Shown here: in pieces, positions 1 through 7,880 of the stretch
How the letters are laid out: every line of letters starts with the position of its first letter
How positions within the stretch are numbered: the first letter of the stretch is position 1
NCBI GenBank assembly: GCA_900142905.1
Contig: FSRV01000002.1
Coordinates: 434,001 to 498,000 of the forward strand
From: Burkholderia sp. GAS332
Lineage (GTDB): Bacteria; Pseudomonadota; Gammaproteobacteria; Burkholderiales; Burkholderiaceae
Direction: 5' to 3'
DNA length: 64,000 nucleotides
Made by a program: the position numbers and the translations under genes
The notes under the pieces: model-generated
Told to the model about the DNA's origin: nothing
Seen by the model: the letters and a program-made list of their open reading frames with translations, nothing else
Database searches by the model: none

Positions 1-1
1 G

Positions 2-430
2 CTGCATCTCCTGGGCGTGCCCTTGCTCGCGCGCTTCATCAACGAGATTGCGCACTCGGCGACCGGCATCGACATTCACCCGGGCGCGACCATCGGCCCG
101 AGTTTCTTTATCGACCACGGCACGGGCGTCGTGATCGGCGAGACCGCGATCATTGGCGAGCGGGTGCGCGTCTACCAGGCCGTGACGCTTGGCGCGAAGA
201 GCTTCGCCGCGGATCTTGACGGCACCCTGGTCAAGGGCAACGCGCGCCATCCGATCGTCGAAGACGACGTCGTGATTTATGCCGGCGCGACGATTCTCGG
301 CCGCGTGACGATTGGGCGCGGTTCGGTGATTGGCGGCAATGTATGGCTTACGCATAGCGTGCCGCCGGGCAGCAGCGTATCGCAAGGCAAGATCCGCGAG
401 GGAGAGCGCACGGACGAGGGACGCGGGTGA
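2..430 (+). CDS. cysE: serine O-acetyltransferase, 3' part (5' end outside window)
   Basis: The visible 142 residues form the C-terminal left-handed beta-helix of a serine O-acetyltransferase, which makes O-acetylserine from serine and acetyl-CoA for cysteine synthesis. The hallmark stretch [11 protein letters not shown] is followed by [13 protein letters not shown], with the catalytic-type histidines, and then hexapeptide repeats ([24 protein letters not shown]). The frame is open through the left edge, so the start lies upstream. It belongs to the compact type that lacks the long C-terminal tail of enteric CysE. The stop overlaps the next gene's ATG (ATGA), suggesting co-transcription with the AraC regulator. 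Confidence 0.88.
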   Translation: MHLLGVPLLARFINEIAHSATGIDIHPGATIGPSFFIDHGTGVVIGETAIIGERVRVYQAVTLGAKSFAADLDGTLVKGNARHPIVEDDVVIYAGATILGRVTIGRGSVIGGNVWLTHSVPPGSSVSQGKIREGERTDEGRG

Positions 431-1263
431 TGAGCCGGCTGGCGCGCGCTCGTGTTCACATGCCCCGTTGCGCGATAGCTGGCGTCGAAGCGACGGTGGC
501 GGAAACGGCGCATTCGTTTCCGCGCCATTCGCACGACCGCTTCGGAGTGGGCGTAATCGTTGCGGGCGGGCATCGCTCGTCGAGTGGTCGCGGCGTGGTT
601 GAAGCGCGGGCGAACGACGCGATCATGGTGAATCCGGGGGAGGTACACGACGGCAGCCCGCTCGACGAGCGTGGCCGTGCATGGCGCATGTTGTATTTCG
701 AGCCGCCGATGCTGGCCGCTGTCGCCGTCGAGTTGAATGGGGTGGCTGCGCGTGAGATCGAACTGACGCAACCGGCGATACACGATCCGTTGCTGAAGGT
801 GCTCTTTGAGCGGTTGTTTGCGATATCGGTGGAAGCGCAAACCGTGCCGGACGATCTGGTGCGGGAGGAGACGATGCTCGCGTTGCTCGGGTATCTGATT
901 CGGACTCACTCGACCACGCAAACACGTTCGCGGTTAGCACCGCCGTTGGGTCCCATTGCGCGAGCGAGGGCTAGGATCGACGACGATCCTTCGTCACCAC
1001 TGACGCTAACCGATCTCGCTGCTGACGCCGGCATGAGTCGATTCCAGCTGCTACGAGGCTTCGCGCACGAGACGGGGTTACCACCGCACGCCTACAGGAT
1101 GCAGCGCCGGGTGATACTTGCGAGGCAACGGATTGCGCGTGGCGCGACGTTGGCGGATGCGGCGGCCGCATCGGGGTTTGCCGATCAGAGTCACATGACG
1201 CGAGCATTCGCGCGCTTGTTGGGGATTACACCGGCCAACTACGCATCCGCGACGCGCCCATAG
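430..1263 (+). CDS. AraC-family transcriptional regulator
   Basis: 277-residue DNA-binding regulator. The N-terminal half has a cupin-type AraC ligand-binding domain (HSFPRHSHDRFGVGVI, then a NPGEVHDG turn near residue 75). The last ~100 residues carry two helix-turn-helix motifs (LTDLAADAGMSRFQLLRGF and LADAAAASGFADQSHMTRAF), typical of AraC/XylS C-termini. The ATG overlaps the stop of the acetyltransferase gene; a GTG one codon earlier is an alternative start. Cupin-AraC proteins of this shape often control amino-acid exporters, but no exporter is adjacent here, so the target is unknown. Confidence 0.85.
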   Translation: MSRLARARVHMPRCAIAGVEATVAETAHSFPRHSHDRFGVGVIVAGGHRSSSGRGVVEARANDAIMVNPGEVHDGSPLDERGRAWRMLYFEPPMLAAVAVELNGVAAREIELTQPAIHDPLLKVLFERLFAISVEAQTVPDDLVREETMLALLGYLIRTHSTTQTRSRLAPPLGPIARARARIDDDPSSPLTLTDLAADAGMSRFQLLRGFAHETGLPPHAYRMQRRVILARQRIARGATLADAAAASGFADQSHMTRAFARLLGITPANYASATRP

Positions 1264-1282
1264 TTCGCGACGGGGTTGAGAA

Positions 1283-1655
1283 TTGCTCTTCGGCGCGCGC
1301 AGCGCCGCCGGAAGAATGACGGCTTTGTCACTGACGCCGAATGTGCGAGAGCACAGATTCCAGATGCACCACTACCGTTACTGCGCGGGGGACCCGCTTA
1401 GCAGGGGATTCGAGCCGCTTTCTTTTGCCTACTTTTCTTTGCGGCAGGCAAAGAAAAGTAGGTGCCGCCCCGCACAGGGGCAACGCTAATAGACCAATAA
1501 GAAATCAAGGAGAGGCCAAAAAGTCAGATCAAGGAAAGGCCAACGCCGCAGGCATACGGACGAACAAGCGCCGAGCAGGCAACAAACCGATCAAGGAAAG
1601 GCCAACACCGCAGGCACCCAGGCAGCAAGCGCCGCGCAGGCAAAAAAAAATCCAG
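1283..1655 (+). repeat. dispersed repeat arm, copy A (+ orientation)
   Basis: First of five copies in the window of a non-coding repeat (others at about 26005, 26560, 48440 and 49183). The shared head contains GTCACTGACGCCGAATGTGC and CAGATGCACCACTACCG, then GACCCGCTTAGCAGGGG. Next comes a strong hairpin at 1428-1462 (15-bp stem CCTACTTTTCTTTGC, loop GGCAG), then CCCCGCACAGGGGCAACGC. The tail (about 1500-1650) is a degenerate tandem array built on AAGGAAAGGCCAACGCCGCAGGC. Open frames across it are low-complexity Arg/Lys/Pro and are not credible genes. Unlike the other copies, this arm has no inverted partner next to it. Confidence 0.85.
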
Positions 1656-1659
1656 CGCC

Positions 1660-2166
1660 TTACCCCATCCTCAAAAACCGCAAAACCGAAACCCCATGCA
1701 ACCAGACATGCTCGCCGACAAACCACGCGGCGACCCAAGCCGCCCCTACAACGATCAAATCACAGTGCCCACTATTCCAAAGATTCAAAGAATGCCGCCC
1801 AGCGACCCAGGGCACGCCTAGCGGATTAGGCCAATCGGCCAACAAATGCATCAACCCACCACAAGCAAACCCAAACGCCGGCGCGGCATAAACCGAATGC
1901 CCGAGCCAATGATAAGAAAACGCGAGCAACGCGACCCACGCCACACCCCAATGCGTCAACGTGCGATGCGTAATCCACAGCCTTCGCGCGCGTGACCACC
2001 ACGCCACCTCCAGCCAGTCCGGCGCGGTACTCCCCGCCACCCCGGCGATAAAACTCAACACCACGCCGATATGAAACGAACCGCCGCCGCCGACGCGCGC
2101 GACAACCGCCGCCGCGATAACCCCGGCTGCGAACCCAGTCGCGTGATGTGCTTTGTTGGATGCCAT
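1660..2166 (-). CDS. YdjM/DUF457-type membrane-bound metal-dependent hydrolase
   Basis: 168-residue membrane protein with four to five hydrophobic segments. It carries the histidine/aspartate signature of the YdjM-like (DUF457) family: NKAHHATGFAAG at the N-terminus, APDWLEVAWW, WITHRTLTHW around residue 65, and GGLMHLLADWPNPLGV around residue 105. These conserved His and Asp residues are thought to bind metal; the substrate is unknown for the family. The 3' end abuts the dispersed-repeat tail, so its last residues may have been reshaped by that repeat. Confidence 0.8.
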   Translation of the reverse strand: MASNKAHHATGFAAGVIAAAVVARVGGGGSFHIGVVLSFIAGVAGSTAPDWLEVAWWSRARRLWITHRTLTHWGVAWVALLAFSYHWLGHSVYAAPAFGFACGGLMHLLADWPNPLGVPWVAGRHSLNLWNSGHCDLIVVGAAWVAAWFVGEHVWLHGVSVLRFLRMG

Positions 2167-2320
2167 CGAACCTCACGACGCAGCGCGCCGGATAAAAGCT
2201 AAGGGGCGGCTATGTTCGCAGATGAGCAGATAAAAAAATAGCCGACACGCGAGATAAAAAATCGCACATCGGCGTGGCCTTCAGTGTGGTCCTCAACAAC
2301 GCAGCCGCGTAACCCGAAAC

Positions 2321-2674
2321 TCAGGTCGCACAGCGCGCAATATCGACCCGCATTTCCGGTTCCGGCGGGTCGTCCGGTGCACTCGCGGGATGCATCACCT
2401 TGATGATCGAGCCGGCGTTGAACGGCGTCAGCGTGACGAAATACGAGTTGTTCGAATCCGACCCGACAGCGATCTCGGTCGCATCGCCTACGCGTGACAT
2501 CCGCACGCGTGACAGCTTGCCTTCGAGGCAATCGGCGATGTCAGCCGGGGCGTGTTGCGAAGACACGTAGATCATCGGCTGGGACGCATCGCGGGCGGGG
2601 CTGCTGGGCGAACCGCAGGCAGCGAGAAAAGCGGTGACGGTAGCAGCAGGGGCAAGCAGAAGAAGTCTTTTCAT
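2321..2674 (-). CDS. small putative lipoprotein
   Basis: 117 residues. The N-terminus MKRLLLLAPAATVTAFLAAC is a lipoprotein signal ending in a lipobox (FLAAC, Cys20), so the mature protein should be lipid-anchored. The mature part is polar (YVSSQHAPADIADCLEGKLSRV ... MRVDIARC) with a possible Cys pair but no recognised domain. The upstream in-frame extension (37 residues) lacks signal-peptide character, so the internal ATG is preferred. Similar short lipoproteins of unknown role are common in Burkholderia relatives. Confidence 0.7.
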   Translation of the reverse strand: MKRLLLLAPAATVTAFLAACGSPSSPARDASQPMIYVSSQHAPADIADCLEGKLSRVRMSRVGDATEIAVGSDSNNSYFVTLTPFNAGSIIKVMHPASAPDDPPEPEMRVDIARCAT

Positions 2675-2883
2675 GGTCCGATCGTCGGCGTCCCCGGTCG
2701 TGCACGGGAACTTGGGGCGCGGGCGAAGCGCGACGCGATTGAACGCAACGCCATGCTTCGCGACGAAGCCGCCGTTCAACCGCAACGACGTTACGGCAAG
2801 GAAGGCAGTCGTTCCCAGTATACCTACGGCGCGTTTGCGCCGTAACTATTACTACGTCGAAACGTGAGAACGTAAGCCCCATG

Positions 2884-2918
2884 AAAAAACCCGCGCGTGA
2901 TCGTGTCACGTGCGGGTT
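2884..2918 (-). terminator. intrinsic terminator of the porin gene
   Basis: On the minus strand, GAACCCGCACGTGA, a short loop and TCACGCGCGGGTT form a GC-rich stem (about 11 bp with one mismatch) followed by a run of T. It lies about 45 bases past the porin stop. Confidence 0.75.
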
Positions 2919-2963
2919 CGGCTGCGGAACGGTACACGGCTCCGCACGTGCCACAAGAAAAAC

Positions 2964-4115
2964 TTAGAAGCGGTGACGCAGGCCGACCGCCGCAGCAACC
3001 TGGTTACCGGTCGACGACGGCGCCAGCGTGTTGATCGCCGCCACGTTCGCGCCGAAGTTGCCGAGTTCGCCCGAGGCGTGCTGGTACACGCCTTCCACGT
3101 ACACGTCGGTCCGCTTGCTCAGCGAGTAATCGCCTTGCAGCGACACCGTGTGCCACTTCGGATCGCCCGAGCCGTTCGAACCCGACATCTTGCCGTCGGT
3201 GAACGTGTACGAAGCCGCGAGGCTCAGGGCCGGCGTCAGTGCGTATTTGCCGTTCAACTCGTAGTTGTCCAGATGCAGGTTCGTGCCCGCCACGCCAGGC
3301 AGCGTCACGCCGCCGACGTCCACGCCCGTGATGCCGTCCAGTTGCGTATGCGTGTACACGAAGCCGGCCGTTGCCGGGCCGTACGTGTAGTTGATGCCCG
3401 CACCGAACGTACGTTGCAGGTTTGCCGCGACAGCCGCGGTGCCATCGCCTTGCGAGACGGCGCCGCTCAGGTTCGAGCTACCCGAGTTGTTCAGTTGCAG
3501 GTAAGCGGCGGCCACGCTCAACGGACCGTTGTCGTACGACGCGCCGGCGCTCCATGCGCGGTTGTTCGAGAACTGGCCGGCCGAATTGCTGAAGCCGTAC
3601 AAGCCACCGAATTTAAGGCCGGCGTAGTTCGCGCTGGTGTACTTCACGGCGTTCTTGATCGAGAACGAGTTGTCCAGATTGTCGTTATCGAACGGGTGAG
3701 CAGCGAGGTTATTGCCGAAGCCCGCGCCCGCTTCCGACAGCGGCGCGAGATAATCGACCACGGAATCGTACTGGCGGCCTAGCGTCAGCGCACCGTATTG
3801 ATCGCTCTTCAGACCGACGAAAGCCTGACGATTGAACATCGCGCTGCTTTCCGAGAACTGGCCGTTGTTCAGATTGAAGCCGTCTTCCAACGTGAAGATG
3901 GCGTGCAGGCCGCCACCAAGGTCTTCGCTGCCGCGCAGACCGAAGTAGGTGTTCGACACCGAACCGCTGCCTTGTTGCCAGTTGCTGTGGCCGCTCTGGT
4001 TGTTCGAGTAGACGAGGCCGGCGTCCAGCGTGCCGTACAGCGTGACGCTGCTCTGTGCGTGAGCGGTGATGGCGAACGCGCCCATGAGACCGGCTGCGAT
4101 GAGGGTTTTTTTCAT
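2964..4115 (-). CDS. Gram-negative porin (Burkholderia OpcP/Omp38-like)
   Basis: 383-residue outer-membrane beta-barrel that lets small solutes diffuse into the periplasm. A classic Sec signal (MKKTLIAAGLMGAFAITAHAQ) precedes SSVTLYGTLDAGLVYSNN, the usual first strand of trimeric betaproteobacterial porins. Motifs LGGGLHAIFTLEDGFN and GLKSDQYGALTLGRQYDSV (the segment before the constriction loop) follow, and the chain ends GLRHRF with C-terminal Phe, the barrel-assembly signal. A 77-residue in-frame upstream extension is not signal-like, so the MKKT start is chosen. It has its own terminator and is monocistronic. Confidence 0.95.
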   Translation of the reverse strand: MKKTLIAAGLMGAFAITAHAQSSVTLYGTLDAGLVYSNNQSGHSNWQQGSGSVSNTYFGLRGSEDLGGGLHAIFTLEDGFNLNNGQFSESSAMFNRQAFVGLKSDQYGALTLGRQYDSVVDYLAPLSEAGAGFGNNLAAHPFDNDNLDNSFSIKNAVKYTSANYAGLKFGGLYGFSNSAGQFSNNRAWSAGASYDNGPLSVAAAYLQLNNSGSSNLSGAVSQGDGTAAVAANLQRTFGAGINYTYGPATAGFVYTHTQLDGITGVDVGGVTLPGVAGTNLHLDNYELNGKYALTPALSLAASYTFTDGKMSGSNGSGDPKWHTVSLQGDYSLSKRTDVYVEGVYQHASGELGNFGANVAAINTLAPSSTGNQVAAAVGLRHRF

Positions 4116-4503
4116 GTTTAGATAACTCCGGGACAGTGCGTAGAGAATCGCATTCCAGTGCTTGCAGCCGATTCCAACGGCTGCCTGACGATCCGCTGCG
4201 CAGTGTATTCCTGCTATTAATATCTTTAAGCGCATGCGGCACAACAGTGATTTTTCTAATTCGCAATGACTGTCTTGTAATTGTGTAAGTGCGAGTAAAT
4301 AAAGAAAAAAATCTTTGTATGCCAGGGTGCCGTAACTATTCGTCAAATGGTGGGTGTTGCTCGGTCGCGACGCTCCCGCTGTGTCATATCCGGTAAGGAT
4401 TTGAGCGTGTCATTGCGCGAACTTCGATTCATTCCGGTTTTTGCAATGCACTCTTCCAATTCGTGCGGTCTATCTCGACCAATTACGGTTCTACAATTCG
4501 CCT

Positions 4504-4529
4504 CACCCCTTGACCAGGGGTGTCTTTTT
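4504..4529 (+). terminator. orphan terminator-like hairpin 1
   Basis: CACCCC, TTGACCA loop, GGGGTG, then TCTTTTT. It has the form of a rho-independent terminator in the + direction, but no gene precedes it on that strand. Confidence 0.55.
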
Positions 4530-4540
4530 CATCTTTTTAT

Positions 4541-4568
4541 ACGCGGCTTTCGGGCCGCGTTTTTTTTA
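4541..4568 (+). terminator. orphan terminator-like hairpin 2
   Basis: ACGCGGC, TTTCGG loop, GCCGCGT, followed immediately by a run of eight T. A strong intrinsic terminator about 175 bases before the next + strand gene; it could end a small RNA or act as a leader attenuator. Confidence 0.65.
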
Positions 4569-4743
4569 GAAATTTTTCTAATGGATTAATAAGTTCCCGT
4601 GCGTAACGAAATGCACTATTTCGAGTGACGAGGAGCTTGCCCAGACTTATCCATTCGTCAGGGGGCGGATTCGGCGCGCGCGGGACGGGTAGAATCGCAG
4701 GCTTGAGATGTGTTTCCGCCCCGCGAACGTGAGTAAACCCGCA

Positions 4744-5316
4744 ATGACCGATACCCCCCTTCCATCGTCCGACACCACTGCTATCCCCACGACGGAAGGC
4801 GCGTCCGAAATCCACGAAGCCCTGCTCGAGCACCTGGAAGAAGTGCAGCCCGAAACCCAGCACGAACCGCGTCTGTGGCGCGACGACGGCTGGACCGCGC
4901 GCGTCATCAAGAACGAAGACGATGAAGGCTGGGCTGTCGAAATGATCAAGGACGGCGAAGCGGAACCGGCGCTCGTCGGCCCGTGGACAATGGGCCGCAA
5001 CAAGAAAGATCCCAAGCCGCTCGACACCTCGGCGTTCAACACGCTGGTGAAAACCGCATCTGAAGTGCTGCGCCGCCACGAGCAGCAACTGCGCGCCCAA
5101 CTGCATAAAGAAGTACGCGTGGCCAGCGCGGATGGCAATGGCGAACTCGACATCACCCTCGATATCGTCCCTGACGAAGACGAACCGTACGCGCTGCTGA
5201 CCGCGCTCGACACCTTCGGCGAACAGCTCGCGCAAGTTCAGGTCGCGCCGAACTTCAAGCTGAGCAAGGCGAGCGCTGCTGCATGGGTCGAAAACGAATT
5301 CCGCCGTCCGGGCTAG
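4744..5316 (+). CDS. conserved acidic protein of unknown function
   Basis: 190 residues, soluble, acidic, with no signal peptide. The core reads LWRDDGWTARVIKNEDDEGWAVEM, then GPWTMGRNKKDPKPLDTSAFNTLVKTASEVLRR, and ends in a mixed alpha/beta domain (ELDITLDIVPDEDEPYALL). An in-frame ATG 36 bases upstream is possible, but this ATG begins the typical MTDTPLPSS start. I do not recognise the family; it reads like a Burkholderiales-conserved hypothetical. The same reading frame continues after its TAG into a further codon-biased stretch (next entry). Confidence 0.7.
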   Translation: MTDTPLPSSDTTAIPTTEGASEIHEALLEHLEEVQPETQHEPRLWRDDGWTARVIKNEDDEGWAVEMIKDGEAEPALVGPWTMGRNKKDPKPLDTSAFNTLVKTASEVLRRHEQQLRAQLHKEVRVASADGNGELDITLDIVPDEDEPYALLTALDTFGEQLAQVQVAPNFKLSKASAAAWVENEFRRPG

Positions 5317-5580
5317 ATCGGCGGCGGCACGATCAACAGCGACTGGGTGCCGGTGGACATGGCCGCGCCCGCGGCCGAGTCGACAGGTTTGTACGCGGTC
5401 GACGAAATCAACGGCTGGACTGACGTGATGAGCAATTTCCAGCACGTCGGTGATTGGGAAAGTCTGTTGCACGACAAGTTCCAATCGACACTCGATCCGC
5501 TCGTGCGGGCCAACTATAAGGATCGCTTCGGCGCGACGGTGGGCTATCTGACGGCGGACCCGGCGGGGATCAAGCTGTAG
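5317..5580 (+). pseudogene. start-less coding fragment in frame with the preceding gene
   Basis: Directly after the TAG of the preceding gene, 87 codons stay open in the same frame with strong G/C third-position bias. They read IGGGTINSDWVPVDMAAPA ... GWTDVMSNFQHVGDWESLL ... TADPAGIKL, then stop. The first ATG in it (5347 or 5359) has no convincing ribosome-binding site. It may be the 3' remnant of a decayed gene, or the C-terminal part of a longer protein whose frame is interrupted by the TAG. I do not recognise the sequence. Confidence 0.45.
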
Positions 5581-5678
5581 GGGACGGAAGGGGCAATAGA
5601 CGCGGCATAGGCCGTTTGGCTGAGGCGCCAGCACGGGGGATTCTCGCGATAATTTGCGGTTTCCCCCACGGCTGGCGT

Positions 5679-6269
5679 ATGAAGTGGATTTCGATTTTGC
5701 GGCGAGGTTATATCGACGTGGCAAGCGTCCGATATGGCCTGTCGCACCTGCTCGCCAGCGCTTTCACGCTTGCCATTCCCGCCTCTGCGAAGTTTCCCGC
5801 TGCGACGGCGACCGTCCATGTCGAATACACGTCCCATTGCGTGTCGTTCGGGCCCGGGCCCGGTGAGCGGTTGGATTTCGACATGCTCGGCAACGAACGC
5901 AAGATTCTCGACCACCGGCTTGTCGCTCGCGCATTCTGCTTTGACAGACATCATTGGTCGCTTGGACTGCCGGCGATCGTCGCGCAGTTGGGCGAGCGGC
6001 GTTGCCACTTCACGGGCCATTCGAACTGGCTCGTGATTGAAGACATCACGCATCGCGGCGAGCCGGTCGAATATGAAGTGTTTTTTCGCCTGCGCCGGGC
6101 GGGAGCGAGTGCGTTGCGGCTTGTGATCGAGAGCGCCTACGTACGCGACGTCAGCAAGGGAAGGGCGGGTATCCCGCGCAACCGGCGGAGCATTGTGCGG
6201 TTTCGCGTGATGGCGGCAAAAATACTGAGGGGCGAGCCGATCCGCGATCCGAATCTCAACCACGCTTAA
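5679..6269 (+). CDS. conserved protein of unknown function
   Basis: 196 residues. Codon bias supports coding. The N-terminus (MKWISILRRGYIDVASVRYGL, then a moderately hydrophobic run ending FTLAIPASA) could be a weak export signal. The remaining sequence (FGPGPGERLDFDMLGNERKILDHRLVARAFCFDRHHW ... GHSNWLVIEDITHRGEPVEYEVFF) is rich in His and aromatic residues and has no domain I can name. A start 63 bases upstream is possible. The long minus-strand frame over the same bases is judged a shadow. Confidence 0.6.
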   Translation: MKWISILRRGYIDVASVRYGLSHLLASAFTLAIPASAKFPAATATVHVEYTSHCVSFGPGPGERLDFDMLGNERKILDHRLVARAFCFDRHHWSLGLPAIVAQLGERRCHFTGHSNWLVIEDITHRGEPVEYEVFFRLRRAGASALRLVIESAYVRDVSKGRAGIPRNRRSIVRFRVMAAKILRGEPIRDPNLNHA

Positions 6270-6284
6270 TGGAAGACCGCGCGC

Positions 6285-6426
6285 CAGAAACAGGTGAGGC
6301 CCCACATGGGGGCCTCATAACTTCGCGGGTGCGCTTGATCGGTATGACCCGACGTAACCAGCACGGCTGGATCCTAGTTGACCAGGAGGCAGATAGACGC
6401 CCTTGCGGGCCCCGAAAAATCCATCT
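6285..6426 (-). ncRNA. candidate small structured RNA
   Basis: Read on the minus strand from just below a TATAAT box, about 140 bases contain four good helices. There is a GCAGATGGA/TCTATCTGC outer stem (one mismatch) enclosing GCCC-GCAA-GGGC (a GNRA tetraloop), then CCAGC-CGT-GCTGG, then TCGG/CCGA, and a 9-bp terminal hairpin (TGAGGCCCC/GGGGCCTCA) at 6295-6317. It does not match the conserved cores of 6S, SRP, tmRNA or RNase P RNA as I know them. The -35 element is poor and the final T-run is weak, so this is a candidate only. The end hairpin could alternatively serve the + strand gene that stops at 6269. Confidence 0.4.
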
Positions 6427-6432
6427 GCTCCA

Positions 6433-6438
6433 ATTATA
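6433..6438 (-). promoter_or_regulatory. consensus -10 box (TATAAT)
   Basis: A perfect TATAAT on the minus strand sits 7-8 bases before the first helix of the candidate RNA. No good TTGACA-like element is visible 16-18 bases upstream. Confidence 0.4.
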
Positions 6439-6509
6439 ACGCGTAAAACGCAGGTCCCCTATCTCCCAATCAGCCATTCCCCGCTGGCTTCGCGGCGCAA
6501 CCCGCCGCC

Positions 6510-6944
6510 TCAGCTCCGTTTGCAGAAAATCGCCGTCACGAGCGGCGCCACCCGATGCACGATCGCCGTGCTGCCAGCCTCGGTGAGCGCGTTCTGGATC
6601 TTGGATTCGCCGCCGAACACCACAACGCCATAGGCTGAGCGGGCCACCGGTTCGCCGTCACCGACGCGAAACATCGGATCGTCCTTTTCGTAGCCGACCA
6701 CCGCGAATACGTGAAAGCCGAATGCGGTCAGGTCGGCGCCCTGCGCCGGCGAAAACGCATTGATCGAATTGCTTTCGACACGCGTCGGCTTGGGATCGAT
6801 CATCTGCTGCTGGGCGAGATCGGCGATGAACTGATGGCCGCTCTCATTACAGAGCAGCGGCGCATCGAGCGCCGCGGCGTAGCTGGTGAGCGGCAGCGCC
6901 GCGGCGGCCAACGAAAGGAGGACAGACGAAAAGAGACGTTTCAT
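6510..6944 (-). CDS. secreted protein of unknown function
   Basis: 144 residues beginning with a clear Sec signal (MKRLFSSVLLSLAAAALPLTSYAAA). The mature chain (LLCNESGHQFIADLAQQQMIDPKPTRVESNSINAF ... FHVFAVVGYEKDDPMFRVGDGEPVARSAYGVVVFG ... TAIFCKRS) has two cysteines that could form a disulphide. AGGAGGA (AAAGGAGGACAG region read on the complement) is not placed at the start, so the start rests on the signal peptide; the 47-residue upstream extension is rejected. The protein is predicted periplasmic and the family is not recognised. Confidence 0.65.
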   Translation of the reverse strand: MKRLFSSVLLSLAAAALPLTSYAAALDAPLLCNESGHQFIADLAQQQMIDPKPTRVESNSINAFSPAQGADLTAFGFHVFAVVGYEKDDPMFRVGDGEPVARSAYGVVVFGGESKIQNALTEAGSTAIVHRVAPLVTAIFCKRS

Positions 6945-7123
6945 ATACGTGAATGGCGACCTGCGTTCGATGTAGTGAGTTCGCAACGGGCAGCGGCCAG
7001 GTGTCGCAACCCGAAAGACGTTGCGCATCGAAGTAATCCGGCGTAACAGACGCAACTGGGTTCGCACTTTAACGTGATTCGGCAAATCTTGCCCTGTACC
7101 AGGCAGGTACCGGTAACGGATCG

Positions 7124-7144
7124 TCCTTAAGAAAACGTTAAGGA
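7124..7144 (+). promoter_or_regulatory. inverted repeat in the leader of the phospho-headgroup operon
   Basis: TCCTTAA-GAAAACG-TTAAGGA: 7-bp perfect arms with a 7-bp spacer, 41 bases before the first ATG of the four-gene operon. A candidate operator for an unidentified regulator. Confidence 0.35.
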
Positions 7145-7184
7145 AGGAAGCAAGGTTTTACGATCCCGTATATATTTCCGGGTT

Positions 7185-7880
7185 ATGAATTCGCGACCAT
7201 CAATTCCAATTAACGTTCCGGCCCCCAGAACATGGGATGCGAGGCTTGCCCGCCGCCTGGTCATGCCGCTCGTCAACACTTGGGTCACGCCGAACCATCT
7301 GACCACGCTGCGCCTGTTGATCGGGGTCGCCGGCGCGCTGTGCCTCGCCCACGGTGGCTTTGCCTGGACCAACTCGGGCGCCTTTCTGATCGTGCTGTCG
7401 AACTTCGTCGACCACACAGATGGTGAACTTGCGCGTATCGGTGGAAAGTCGAGCCGAATCGGTCATTTTTACGATCTCGCGTGTGACGCGCTCGTGACTG
7501 TCATGTTGTTCATCGGCATGGGTGTCGGCTCGACGCATGTCGGTTCATTGAAAGTTTCACCCGGCTGGCTGGGCGCTGTGGCGGGCGTGGCGGTCGCGCT
7601 GATTTTCTTCTTGCGCATGCGCATCGAGGAGATGGCGGGCAAAGCCGGCACGAAGCAGGCATCGGTCGGCGGTTTCGAAACCGAAGACGTGCTGTACCTG
7701 CTCCCCATCGTCACGCTGACGAGCGTTGTCATGCCGTTCGTCGTGGTTGCGTCGATTGGCGCGCCGCTCTTTGCCGCCTGGGTGGTGGTCGATTATTGGC
7801 GCGTCACGCGCCGCGCCGCACGCTCGGCGGTTGTTCCCACCGAGGCGTCTGAAACCAGTCAAATGTGGGCCAGTGAATGA
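7185..7880 (+). CDS. CDP-alcohol phosphotransferase family membrane enzyme
   Basis: 231 residues. It carries the full family signature D79-G-x2-A-R-x8-G93-x3-D97-x3-D101 (HTDGELAR ... GHFYDLACD), which binds CDP and metal, so it should transfer a phospho-alcohol from a CDP-activated donor to an acceptor alcohol. About six membrane segments. The N-terminal MNSRPSIPINVPAPRTWDARLARRL is a cytoplasmic extension. It overlaps the next gene by 4 bases (ATGA). With the nucleotidyltransferase at the end of the operon supplying a CDP- (or other NDP-) activated group, it could make a polar lipid head or a soluble phosphodiester. The precise substrates cannot be read from sequence. Confidence 0.85.
   Translation: MNSRPSIPINVPAPRTWDARLARRLVMPLVNTWVTPNHLTTLRLLIGVAGALCLAHGGFAWTNSGAFLIVLSNFVDHTDGELARIGGKSSRIGHFYDLACDALVTVMLFIGMGVGSTHVGSLKVSPGWLGAVAGVAVALIFFLRMRIEEMAGKAGTKQASVGGFETEDVLYLLPIVTLTSVVMPFVVVASIGAPLFAAWVVVDYWRVTRRAARSAVVPTEASETSQMWASE

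Larger units (their letters stand above)
4116..4743. other. 628-base intergenic region upstream of porin
   Basis: This divergent interval is noticeably more A/T-rich than its surroundings, especially 4215-4340, where the porin promoter should lie. Its right half carries two closely spaced terminator-like hairpins that read in the + direction with no recognisable + strand gene before them. No credible protein gene is seen. Confidence 0.6.

Noticed and set aside
1341..1829. Plus-strand frame through the repeat tail (162 codons)
   Set aside because: Translation is a Lys/Arg/Pro/Ala low-complexity read-through of degenerate repeat units and runs into the opposite-strand YdjM-like gene.
4537..5724. 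Minus-strand frame of 395 codons over the acidic hypothetical gene
   Set aside because: Arg/Val/His-rich shadow-like composition, spans the terminator hairpins, and has no start signal; the + strand frame shows normal codon bias.
5544..6305. Minus-strand frame of 253 codons opposite the unknown gene at 5679
   Set aside because: Codon third-position bias favours the + strand; the minus product is Arg/Pro-rich without motif.
6285..6438. tRNA, 6S, SRP or tmRNA
   Set aside because: No cloverleaf, CCA-end or conserved core of those RNAs; kept only as an unassigned candidate RNA.
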